Positions 23,819 to 31,212 of a stretch of DNA of 49,205 nucleotides are shown one piece after another. Position 1 is the stretch's first letter, and every line of letters begins with the position of its first letter. This stretch comes from Oscillospiraceae bacterium (GTDB lineage Bacteria > Bacillota > Clostridia > Oscillospirales > CAG-382), in contig SVTM01000022.1 of assembly GCA_015063785.1 (NCBI GenBank), forward strand, positions 1-49,205, read 5' to 3'. Made by a program: the position numbers and the translations under genes. Below the pieces are notes generated by a model. That model ran no database searches and was not told the origin of the DNA. It saw only the letters and a list, made by a program, of their open reading frames with translations.

Positions 23819-24091
23819 ATGAGCTACACACCAAAACCGATAGATCTCGGTGGCATCGCGCTGCCAGAAGAGCTTGCAAAAGATGTGGAGATCATTGCAA
23901 AAGACGTCCACGAGGTCTGGGCAAAAAAACGGATCGACAACGGCGAGGGTGAGGACCATCCGTGCATGGTGGAATATGAAAAATTGCCCGAAAGCAAGAA
24001 AGAATACGACAGGGCAACCGTTGTGCAGACCATAAAAATGCTGATACATCTCGGATATGAAATAAAGAAGGGAGAAGAACGCGATGTTTAA
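23819..24091 (+). CDS. RyR-domain protein
   Basis: 90 aa, one RyR domain: YTPKPIDLGGIALPEELAKDVEIIAKDVHEVWAKKRI, then HPCMVEYEKLPESKKEYDRATVVQTIKMLIHLGYEI. This is the repeat first seen in ryanodine receptors. In bacteria it occurs as small free proteins beside predicted nucleotide-sensing conflict genes (SLOG, TIR and SLATT families), where it is thought to bind a nucleotide or related ligand. AAGGGGTGA precedes the ATG. It overlaps the next gene by 8 bases, which strongly suggests joint function. Confidence 0.9.
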   Translation: MSYTPKPIDLGGIALPEELAKDVEIIAKDVHEVWAKKRIDNGEGEDHPCMVEYEKLPESKKEYDRATVVQTIKMLIHLGYEIKKGEERDV

Positions 24092-25724
24092 TATAACACT
24101 TGCGGGAGTTCTCGGGAATGATGCAAAGCTTCGAAAGACGGTTGACGAGATTGTCGGGCAGGTAAAGGCGTATATTTTTAAAAAAGACGATGTCGGAACG
24201 ATCAAATACTTTGTCAGCGACGAATACAGCGACATTTCGTGGAAAGAAAAGACAGATCTTTCGGATAACCATCTTTGCGTGGTGTCAAAGAAAAGCTCCT
24301 GCGGATGGCAGGGCGACAGCCGCATAAGTGTTGAGACATCAGTCAGATACGTTATCTGCGAAATGCTTTGCCACCGAAGCGATCTTGTTATTGCCGTGTG
24401 GAACGAAACCGTCACCGAAATGGACGGTGCCACCTGGGAAATGATACAGCGTGCCCGCAGCACGGGGATCCCCCTTGTCTGGATATCCTCAGTGAGCGGA
24501 AAGGTGTATTGGTGCGAAAATGCCTTTTACGAGCCATATACCCCCGAAAAGCTCAAACGTATCTGCGAGCTTTACACCGAAAAAGAGGTCGAAGAGCAGG
24601 ACGGAGAAGAAAAGCACATTCCTCTTCTCTTCGTGGGAAAGTTTCTTTACGAAAGCTTTATGAAAAGGCATTCGCCCAAGGAAAAATGCGACGAATGCAC
24701 CGATTTTGTCATGCAGGATGAATTTTCGGGTTCGGAGAACGAGCGGATAAACGAAAAACAGCGCAAAAAGCTGACAGAAGCTTTTAAAATTTTTGATAGC
24801 CGTGCGGTGCAGTTCAGCAGAAAGTATAAGGCAGTAATTTACTGGCGTGCCATTCTTCCTATAATATGCACCTGCTTTATCGCTTTTGGATATTATGCCG
24901 AAAGTCTTTTGGGCTTTATCCCTGCCCCTGAAAATTTCTGGGCGATAGTCGGCGCCTGCGGTTTTCTTATTTACGGCGGACTTAACGTTTACGTTTATAT
25001 GCTGTCAAAGAGCGACACCCTTAATAAATGGCGCAAAGTTTCTGCCGACAGCAGATTTGTTGCCGAAGTTTTGCGCGTGATGATACATTTTGAGCCTTAT
25101 GGCATAAAGCTTAATCTCAAAAAACTTTGTGGCGGAAACAACAGAATATACAAAACCGTAAAGCTCATTTCTGACAGCGACGAAAGCTATGTGATCGACA
25201 GAGAGTCGGTGAAACAGCTTCTGCTGCACCTCGACGAGATGCTTGGAAATCAGATCTGCTATCACAAGGCGTCTGCCGAGAAATACGAAAAGATCGTAAA
25301 AAAACTTCAGGTACTCGAAAAAGCTTTTCTTGTGGTCGGATTTCTCGTGGTTTTGTTCCGTGCTTTTCTGCGCGGTATCAGCATATTTTTCACCCTCACG
25401 GGCGACCCGGTGGGTGGCATATCGCTGAACGAATTTGTGGTTACCGTTGCGAACATGCTGGCGCTTGTCGTGCCTGCCGTTGCGTCTTATTATACGGCAA
25501 AGCTTGGTCAGTGCAATTTTAAATTCAATTACGACAACCACAACAACATGGAAAAGGCAGTATCAAATCTTTCGCAGCGAGTAAAGAACATTGTTGACCG
25601 CGACAGCTCGATGACTATGGAAATGATCGGAACCTTAGGCGAAGACATCGCCTCTGCCATGCTGATCGACGATGCTTCGGGCTGGCACCAAAAATACATA
25701 TCGTCAACGATAAAGAGGCTTTGA
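24084..25724 (+). CDS. SLOG/TIR-like Rossmannoid fused to a four-TM SLATT-like region
   Basis: 546 aa. Residues 1-170 form an alpha/beta domain starting NITLAGVLGN and containing DLVIAVWNE and GATWEMIQRARSTGIPLVWIS, the pattern of SLOG nucleotide-binding domains that sense or make nucleotide signals. Residues 170-250 are a charged linker. Four hydrophobic segments follow (about 255-275, 283-308, 410-435, 448-475), with the SLATT-like element W..VSADSRFVAEVLR after the first pair. Such proteins are predicted membrane effectors that form pores when a nucleotide signal is bound. It overlaps the RyR gene. The assignment of both domains is by pattern only. Confidence 0.7.
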   Translation: MFNITLAGVLGNDAKLRKTVDEIVGQVKAYIFKKDDVGTIKYFVSDEYSDISWKEKTDLSDNHLCVVSKKSSCGWQGDSRISVETSVRYVICEMLCHRSDLVIAVWNETVTEMDGATWEMIQRARSTGIPLVWISSVSGKVYWCENAFYEPYTPEKLKRICELYTEKEVEEQDGEEKHIPLLFVGKFLYESFMKRHSPKEKCDECTDFVMQDEFSGSENERINEKQRKKLTEAFKIFDSRAVQFSRKYKAVIYWRAILPIICTCFIAFGYYAESLLGFIPAPENFWAIVGACGFLIYGGLNVYVYMLSKSDTLNKWRKVSADSRFVAEVLRVMIHFEPYGIKLNLKKLCGGNNRIYKTVKLISDSDESYVIDRESVKQLLLHLDEMLGNQICYHKASAEKYEKIVKKLQVLEKAFLVVGFLVVLFRAFLRGISIFFTLTGDPVGGISLNEFVVTVANMLALVVPAVASYYTAKLGQCNFKFNYDNHNNMEKAVSNLSQRVKNIVDRDSSMTMEMIGTLGEDIASAMLIDDASGWHQKYISSTIKRL

Positions 25725-25743
25725 TACATAAAGGGATAGTGTG

Positions 25744-25956
25744 ATGAAAAAACTTGTGTGGGTTATCATAAACATATTGACAACTGTATGCGCCATCGCG
25801 CTTATTGCATTTTTTGCGTGGCTTTATACCGTTCTCGGAACAGGTGCTTTGTTTATCATTTTCAGCATCACTCTGTACGGTTTGGGTGCTGTGATTTTGG
25901 TGTTGCTTGTCGTGAGAATGATAGAATGGTTTGCCAAAAAATCGAAAGATAAATAA
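25744..25956 (+). CDS. Two-TM small membrane protein ending the RyR/SLOG operon
   Basis: 70 aa. ATG at 25744, 7 bases after AAAGGGA (a GTG at 25741 is too close). Two hydrophobic helices (LVWVIINILTTVCAIALIAFF and GALFIIFSITLYGLGAVILV) with a basic C-terminal tail KKSKDK. No family recognised. Being 20 bases after the four-TM gene, it may be a partner or immunity subunit of it. That is inference. Confidence 0.7.
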   Translation: MKKLVWVIINILTTVCAIALIAFFAWLYTVLGTGALFIIFSITLYGLGAVILVLLVVRMIEWFAKKSKDK

Positions 25957-25962
25957 AAATTA

Positions 25963-26004
25963 CCCCTGTCAGCGGAAAAATATCCGTTGACAGGGGATTT
26001 TTTA
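25963..26004. terminator. Bidirectional terminator between the RyR/SLOG operon and RNase J
   Basis: A 14-bp stem (CCCCTGTCAGCGGA / TCCGTTGACAGGGG, one G-T pair) followed by T6 on the plus strand and a T-rich run on the minus strand. It separates convergent genes. Confidence 0.85.
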
Positions 26005-27693
26005 CACATTCATGAAAACAGGAAGTATCATCGGCTTGCGTTTTGTTTTTGCATAGAGATAGTCGGTAAGCTCGTCCTTGACCTTTGCCTTGATGGCGTT
26101 CCATTCCTTCATGTTCTTGTCAAGACAGCTTCTGAGAGTATCGTACGCAATGGTGCGCACCTCGTCCATCAGAGCTTCGGCCTCGCGCACATAAACAAAA
26201 CCTCGGGAAACGATGTCGGGACCCGAAACGATCTCGCCCGAATCTATATCCACCGCTGCCACCACGACGATAAGTCCGTCGAGCGAAAGATGGCGTCTGT
26301 CGCGAAGAACGATGTTTCCTACGTCGCCCACGCCAAAGCCGTCGACCAGCACCTTTCCCGACGGAACGTTGCCTGTGACCTCCATTTTTTCCTCAGAGAT
26401 CTCAATAACCTTTCCGATCTCGGGGATAAGAATGTGCGACGGATTTTCGCCCACTTCCTTTGCAAGCTCGTAATGTGCTTTCAGATGTTTGAACTCGCCG
26501 TGCATGGGGATAAAATAGCGCGGCTTTGTCAGCACGTGGAGCATTTTCAGATCTTCCTGGCAGGCGTGTCCCGAAACGTGCACGTCGGCAACGGCATCGT
26601 TAAGAACGGTGACTCCCTTTTTTAAAAGCTCGTTTATGATCTTTGTGACCAGCTTTTCGTTGCCGGGAATGGCGGTTGCCGAGATAACCACAAGGTCGTT
26701 TTCCGAAAGAGTAACTTTGTCGTGGTCGGAATATGCCATGCGGTAAAGAGCGCTCATCGGCTCGCCCTGGCTTCCGGTGGTGACAAGGGTGACTTCTTCG
26801 GGCTTGTATTTTTTGATGTCGGCAAGCTCAATAAGAGTGCCTTTTGGAATGTCCATATAACCGAGGCGAGTTGCAACGTCAACGATATTCAGCATACTTC
26901 TGCCCGTAACTGCCACTTTTCTGCCGTAGCGGTGCGAGCAGTTGATGATCTGCTGTACGCGATGGACGTTGGACGAGAAGGTGGCGATGACAATGCGCTT
27001 GTTGCAGCCGTTGAAGATATCCTCAAGAGATACTCCGACGGTGCGCTCGGAAAGGGTGTATCCGGGACGCTCGGCGTTGGTCGATTCGCAAAGAAGTGCA
27101 AGAACGCCTTTTTTTCCAAGCTCGCCAAAGCGTGTAAGATCAATCGGTCCGCCCTCAATGGGGGTAAGGTCTATCTTGAAATCGCCCGAGAAAAGAACTG
27201 TTCCCGCAGGGCAGGTGACGGCGATGGCGCAGGCGTCTGCGATCGAATGGTTTACGTGGATAAATTCAAGCTCAAACGAACCCACCTTTACGGTGTCGCC
27301 CGAGTTTACACAGCGAAGATCTGCCTGCTTGTCAAGTCCGTGTTCGACAAGTTTGCCTTCGATGATGCCCAGCGACAGGCGTGTGCCGTAGATGGGCACG
27401 TTAAGAACGCGCAGAACGTAGGGGATGGCGCCGATGTGGTCCTCGTGGCCGTGGGTGATGAAAATGCCCTTTACGCGGTCGGCGTTGTTTTCAAGGTAGG
27501 TGGTGTCGGGAATAACAAGGTCAATGCCCGGCATATCTTCGTCGGGAAAACCAAGACCGCAGTCGATCACGATCATTTCGTCGCCGTATTCAACGACTGT
27601 CATGTTTTTTCCGATCTCACCGATGCCGCCAAGGGGGATTATACGAACTTTTTCTGTGTTAAGCTTTTTTGTCTGTTTTCTTGATTTTGGCAA
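26002..27693 (-). CDS. rnj: Ribonuclease J
   Basis: 563 aa from a TTG at 27693, with AAAGGAGG 7 bases upstream. A metallo-beta-lactamase/beta-CASP nuclease with 5'-3' exo- and endonuclease activity, central to mRNA decay and rRNA maturation in Bacillota. The metal motif THGHEDHIG is at residues 80-88, followed by HSIADA and FSGDFKID, beta-CASP motifs (IVIATFSSNVHRV, VTTGSQGEP), MHGEFKHLKAH, and the C-terminal dimer domain. It is complete. The leader is unusually long (see the region 27694-27963). Confidence 0.96.
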   Translation of the reverse strand: MPKSRKQTKKLNTEKVRIIPLGGIGEIGKNMTVVEYGDEMIVIDCGLGFPDEDMPGIDLVIPDTTYLENNADRVKGIFITHGHEDHIGAIPYVLRVLNVPIYGTRLSLGIIEGKLVEHGLDKQADLRCVNSGDTVKVGSFELEFIHVNHSIADACAIAVTCPAGTVLFSGDFKIDLTPIEGGPIDLTRFGELGKKGVLALLCESTNAERPGYTLSERTVGVSLEDIFNGCNKRIVIATFSSNVHRVQQIINCSHRYGRKVAVTGRSMLNIVDVATRLGYMDIPKGTLIELADIKKYKPEEVTLVTTGSQGEPMSALYRMAYSDHDKVTLSENDLVVISATAIPGNEKLVTKIINELLKKGVTVLNDAVADVHVSGHACQEDLKMLHVLTKPRYFIPMHGEFKHLKAHYELAKEVGENPSHILIPEIGKVIEISEEKMEVTGNVPSGKVLVDGFGVGDVGNIVLRDRRHLSLDGLIVVVAAVDIDSGEIVSGPDIVSRGFVYVREAEALMDEVRTIAYDTLRSCLDKNMKEWNAIKAKVKDELTDYLYAKTKRKPMILPVFMNV

Positions 27694-28018
27694 ATTGTTG
27701 CCTCCTTTCGGGGTTGAGTCAATTTATGTAAAACTTCTTCATATCATTGTTGGCAAAATAATCGCGTTTTAAGCGCAAAACGCAAAAAAATGCAAACAAA
27801 ACCAACCGACGGAAAATGCCGCGCATCGGCGAAAGGAGGATTCCGCAAAAACGGTTGCGGACTTTCGGCGAAACGTTGGGGCTTTTCCTTCGGGAAAATG
27901 CAATATATAATCACGGACACCATATATTAAATATATTATGCACCATTTTTGAAAAAATGTCAACAGGGAAGTTGGTTTGTTTACAATTTGGTGAAGATGG
28001 AGATATACCGCAGGGCGC
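27694..28018. other. Intergenic region: long structured leader of rnj
   Basis: If the minus-strand promoter at 27935-27963 is used, the rnj transcript has a leader of about 235 nt. It contains hairpins such as TTTTCCCGAAGGAAAA and CCGCAA..TTGCGG, plus GC-rich repeats. No protein-like frame is seen. I do not recognise a riboswitch class. Confidence 0.45.
27935..27963 (-). promoter_or_regulatory. Candidate promoter of rnj
   Basis: Minus strand TTGACA (27963-27958), 17-nt spacer, CATAAT (27940-27935). It is the best match upstream of the gene, though distant from its start. Confidence 0.5.
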
Positions 28019-28047
28019 TTGACAATACATTAAATTCATATTATAAT
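28019..28047 (+). promoter_or_regulatory. Sigma-A promoter of the lipoprotein cluster
   Basis: Perfect TTGACA (28019-28024) and TATAAT (28042-28047) with a 17-nt spacer. Confidence 0.85.
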
Positions 28048-28061
28048 CAAAGGAGAAACTT

Positions 28062-28091
28062 ATGTTCAGTTCTTATCTTATAAAAGTTTAA
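28062..28091 (+). CDS. Possible 9-residue leader peptide
   Basis: ATG at 28062 with AAAGGAG 6 bases upstream encodes MFSSYLIKV and stops at 28091, 22 bases before the WG-repeat gene. The ribosome binding site is as good as those of real genes, so ribosomes should load here. There is no run of one amino acid as in attenuators and no clear competing hairpins. Confidence 0.4.
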   Translation: MFSSYLIKV

Positions 28092-28113
28092 TATTGAAAA
28101 TTTGGGGGAGCAT

Positions 28114-29622
28114 ATGCGGAATGGGAGAGTCACGGCGATTATTTTGACCTTGCTCATTTTGAGCGGTTGCACAGCGAAAACGCCTGAAGATACAGTTGAA
28201 GCAGAGGACGAGGTTGTACGTGAAAATGCGCAGGAACATAACTCCGAAACTATAGAAAAGCATGAAACCGTAATTGAAGAAATCACAACAATTCCAAAGC
28301 CCAAAACCGAACAGTCGGAAGAACCCGAAGAAGATTTTCCGTATATTCGCCTTAATCTTGATGACACAAAGCCTGTGAGCGGAGTGGCACCCGTGCAGTA
28401 CAACGGAAAAGCTGGAATTATCAATTCAAACGGAAAAATTATAGCCACACCGAAGTATCATCTCTACGACTATATGTATATTAACAACTATATGGGTTTG
28501 GATGATGATTTTACGGTGGTAGCATGTGACATTTCGGATAAAGAAACCGAAGTATATGACTTTTTTGGTCACAAATTAAGCTCGTCAAAGTATGTACTTA
28601 CGTTTCTTGACCGCGATGGCAATGAGGCGTTTGGATATTTCGAAGAAGCCACAGCTTTTTCAGAAGGTCTTGCAGTTGTTGCGGACGCTTTGGGAACATA
28701 TCACACCCTAAATAAGGATGGAGAGATTCTTTCGTCTTTCGTGAATGCGAGTTATAAAGTGGTGGAGATACATGAGTTCCACGATGGTCGTGCGCGATTT
28801 GAAATAATAGACAAGGGGATCCGTCTTTTTGGTTATTTGAACGATGATCTGAGTATTGCAATCGAGCCGAAATATGTTTTTGCAAGGAATTTTTCCGAGG
28901 GCCTGGCTTTGGTTTCCGATGGAGAAAAGCAAGGATACATCGATGTGAACGGAGAATTGATTATAGATCTTTCCGATGTGGGTATGGATACATATGCACC
29001 GGAAAGTGGATTTTTGCCTTATTATTTCCCGACTGGTAAATATGACGGATGGGATTTTTCTGACGGGCTTGCATATGTCTGCCTTCCCCGCGACTATGAA
29101 AAGTGCCCTGTGGATAATCTTGGCTATTTTTATTGGGAAAAGGATGAAAACGGAAAAATCATCTATGATCGCGATCACTATGCAAGTCTTCCATATGGAT
29201 ACTATATAGACAAAAACGGCAACAAAGTTCTTGAGGATGTGATCGGAACAAAATTTGTTCACGGACTTGCTGCTGCGTGTGATCCGGAAACCGGAAAATG
29301 CGGGTATATAGACAAAACCGGAAAGTTTGTTATAGAACCGCAGTTTGAACTTGCCTATCCTTTTAACGAAAGCGGCATTGCCATGGTTACAAAGGGTGAA
29401 ACGGGAAAATATATTGGCGAAGCTCTTGTCGGATATATAAACACAAAAGGAGAGATAGTGATACCGATAGAATATATCGGCTCGCATATGCCGCCGTTTG
29501 ATATTGAGTCCTGCGGCATTGTGCATTTATTGAAGGAACATCCTGACATAACCGGCACTGTGTATTATTTCGATAAAAACGGTACAGTCCTCGGAACGAT
29601 TGCCAGTGATTTTTATAAGTAA
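28114..29622 (+). CDS. WG-repeat lipoprotein
   Basis: 502 aa. The ATG at 28114 follows GGGGGAG. A TTG at 28102 would bury the signal. Lipobox LSGC (Cys 19) after a hydrophobic segment, then an acidic, Glu/Thr-rich spacer (about 20-85) that would hold the domain off the membrane. The rest is a beta-propeller-like array of WG repeats, e.g. GKAGIINSNGKIIATPKY, QGYIDVNGELIID, CGYIDKTGKFVIEPQF, VGYINTKGEIVIPIEY. WG proteins are common surface proteins of gut Clostridia with unknown ligands. Followed 13 bases later by another lipoprotein gene. Confidence 0.88.
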   Translation: MRNGRVTAIILTLLILSGCTAKTPEDTVEAEDEVVRENAQEHNSETIEKHETVIEEITTIPKPKTEQSEEPEEDFPYIRLNLDDTKPVSGVAPVQYNGKAGIINSNGKIIATPKYHLYDYMYINNYMGLDDDFTVVACDISDKETEVYDFFGHKLSSSKYVLTFLDRDGNEAFGYFEEATAFSEGLAVVADALGTYHTLNKDGEILSSFVNASYKVVEIHEFHDGRARFEIIDKGIRLFGYLNDDLSIAIEPKYVFARNFSEGLALVSDGEKQGYIDVNGELIIDLSDVGMDTYAPESGFLPYYFPTGKYDGWDFSDGLAYVCLPRDYEKCPVDNLGYFYWEKDENGKIIYDRDHYASLPYGYYIDKNGNKVLEDVIGTKFVHGLAAACDPETGKCGYIDKTGKFVIEPQFELAYPFNESGIAMVTKGETGKYIGEALVGYINTKGEIVIPIEYIGSHMPPFDIESCGIVHLLKEHPDITGTVYYFDKNGTVLGTIASDFYK

Positions 29623-29635
29623 AAACGGAGACAAT

Positions 29636-30427
29636 ATGAGACTTGAAAAGGTATCAATAACACTCCTCTCTGTCCTTCTTCTCTGCTCCTGTACTAAAAT
29701 CGTGCAGGACAAAGTGCAAGAGCCTGTGATCGAGGATACGCGGCAGGAAGCGGCGGAGCTGTCGGAGGCACAAACAGAGAATAAGGAAGAACAGACAGAG
29801 GGGAATGAAGAAGAACTGCAGGACGAAGTGAGCGAAAAGCAGACAGAGCTTCCCGAACACCAACGTCCCATGGGTTATGACGATCCTGTCCTGACAAAGG
29901 AAGCGGCAAAAGAGATACTTCTTGAAGCGCGGGAGATGCAGATAAGGCTGTTTGACGGTGGACTTTACAGCGGACCTGATTCTTATAATGACATTTCGCT
30001 TCTTGACAGCATGGCAACCGAAATACGGGTGTACTATGATTTTGAAGCTGACAATTTTGACCCGTGGGTAGAGACAGTTTATTATTACATTCCGGCTCTT
30101 GACACATACGAAAAATTCAATGACTATTTTCTTCGCGTGCTGACTGATGAAACGGTGGCAAAGATGATTACGGATTATCAGGTCATAGAAATCGACGGCA
30201 GACTTGGTATTGCCGGGGCAAAATACAGTGGAACCATTTTCGAAAGAGCTTGGTCAAACGCCGAAGTTTTGAAGGTTGAACAGCAAGAGGACTCGGATGT
30301 CGCAACCGTCAAGGCGCTTGTTCACAGCAGCGATAGCGGTATTCCGATTGAAATGGAATATACCCTTGAGTTTTCTGAAAAGTACGGTTGGCGTGTGAAT
30401 CTTGAAGACTTTCATGAGGGTATGTAA
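29636..30427 (+). CDS. Lipoprotein with acidic linker, unknown C-terminal domain
   Basis: 263 aa. Start ATG at 29636 after CGGAG. Lipobox LLCSC (Cys 19), a long Glu/Gln-rich linker (about 25-80), then an alpha+beta domain (about 90-263) with YYYIPALDTYEKFNDYFLRVLTDETVAKMI and ALVHSSDSGIPIEMEYTLEFSEKYGWRV. The domain faintly resembles IseA-type inhibitors of peptidoglycan DL-endopeptidases, but I am not confident. Same layout (lipobox, acidic linker, domain) as its upstream neighbour, so the two may work at the same surface site. Confidence 0.82.
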   Translation: MRLEKVSITLLSVLLLCSCTKIVQDKVQEPVIEDTRQEAAELSEAQTENKEEQTEGNEEELQDEVSEKQTELPEHQRPMGYDDPVLTKEAAKEILLEAREMQIRLFDGGLYSGPDSYNDISLLDSMATEIRVYYDFEADNFDPWVETVYYYIPALDTYEKFNDYFLRVLTDETVAKMITDYQVIEIDGRLGIAGAKYSGTIFERAWSNAEVLKVEQQEDSDVATVKALVHSSDSGIPIEMEYTLEFSEKYGWRVNLEDFHEGM

Positions 30428-30472
30428 AAACGACGGATAAAAGTTTAATATGGTAAACGCGGGAGGTGTGGA

Positions 30473-30997
30473 ATGAAACATATTGCTTTTGCGGTCGGTA
30501 TTCTTGCCGTTATCCTTTATTTTGTCGGCTATCTGCAGAAAAAACGTGCGGCGATAATACTTTTAAACGCTTCTTCGCGTCTTTTATATATAATCCAATA
30601 TTTTCTTCTTTCTGCTTTCACGGGGGCGGCGCTTGATATTGCAGGTATCCTTTCGTCCTTTCTCGCAGGGGCAAAAAGCAAGCCTTTTATCAAAAAACAT
30701 ACAAGGCTTTTTGTCATCCTCGCAAGCCTTGCCATTGTTGCCACAGGTCTTTTGACCTACAAGGATATTTTTAGCATTCTGCCGATAATCGGCGTGCTTT
30801 TGCACACGGGGGCATTCTGGATGGACGACGAAAAAAAGATACGCATCGTGTCTTTTCTCGGTTCGCCGTTCTGGCTGGTTTACAATTTTGTAAGCGGAGC
30901 TTATGGATCGTGCATCGGAGACATACTTTCGATGGTGTCGATCTCAATTGCAATGGTAAGATATGATATCCTGCCTGCAAAAAGCAAAAGAAAGTGA
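30473..30997 (+). CDS. YgjV-like inner membrane protein
   Basis: 174 aa, ATG with GGGAGGTG upstream. Five to six hydrophobic helices and a basic tail KSKRK. Motifs NASSRLLYIIQYFLL, GILSSFLAG and GSPFWLVYNFVSGAYGSCIGDI match the YgjV family, whose function is unknown. A 15-base sequence shared with the leader of the WG lipoprotein gene lies 21 bases upstream of its start. Confidence 0.82.
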   Translation: MKHIAFAVGILAVILYFVGYLQKKRAAIILLNASSRLLYIIQYFLLSAFTGAALDIAGILSSFLAGAKSKPFIKKHTRLFVILASLAIVATGLLTYKDIFSILPIIGVLLHTGAFWMDDEKKIRIVSFLGSPFWLVYNFVSGAYGSCIGDILSMVSISIAMVRYDILPAKSKRK

Positions 30998-31007
30998 TAT
31001 TACGAGG

Positions 31008-31030
31008 ACGGGTATGCTGTCCCCGTTTTT
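31008..31030 (+). terminator. Short terminator after the ygjV-like gene
   Basis: ACGGG/CCCGT with a 9-base loop then TTTTT. The stem is only 5 bp, so moderate support. Confidence 0.4.
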
Positions 31031-31143
31031 GTATGGATCGCAAATACTGTCGACTTTTTTGTTTTATCACAAAAGCTATTGCAAAGCTGTCATCTATGTG
31101 ATATGCTTGCGCTACAATAGGGACAAAAAATTTATTATAAATG

Positions 31144-31172
31144 AACCTTTTGGTATGTTTTTACGACTATAT
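31144..31172 (+). promoter_or_regulatory. ECF-type promoter of sigma gene 1
   Basis: AACCTTTTG at 31144-31152, 11 bases, CGACTATAT at 31164-31172. The same motif at the same spacing precedes the other ECF gene (35724-35752). It matches the general ECF form (AAC-type -35, CGTC-type -10) and suggests autoregulation. Confidence 0.65.
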
Positions 31173-31212
31173 AAGTGAAACCGGTTTTAAATAACTTATA
31201 GGAGGCGAGGCG

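Noticed and set aside
26722..27684. 320-aa frame antisense to RNase J
   Set aside because: RNase J on the other strand is unmistakable; the antisense frame only mirrors its codon bias.
28114..30427. Anti-sigma factors for the ECF genes
   Set aside because: Both proteins are lipoproteins without a cytoplasmic sigma-binding part, and neither ECF gene has a co-transcribed membrane partner.
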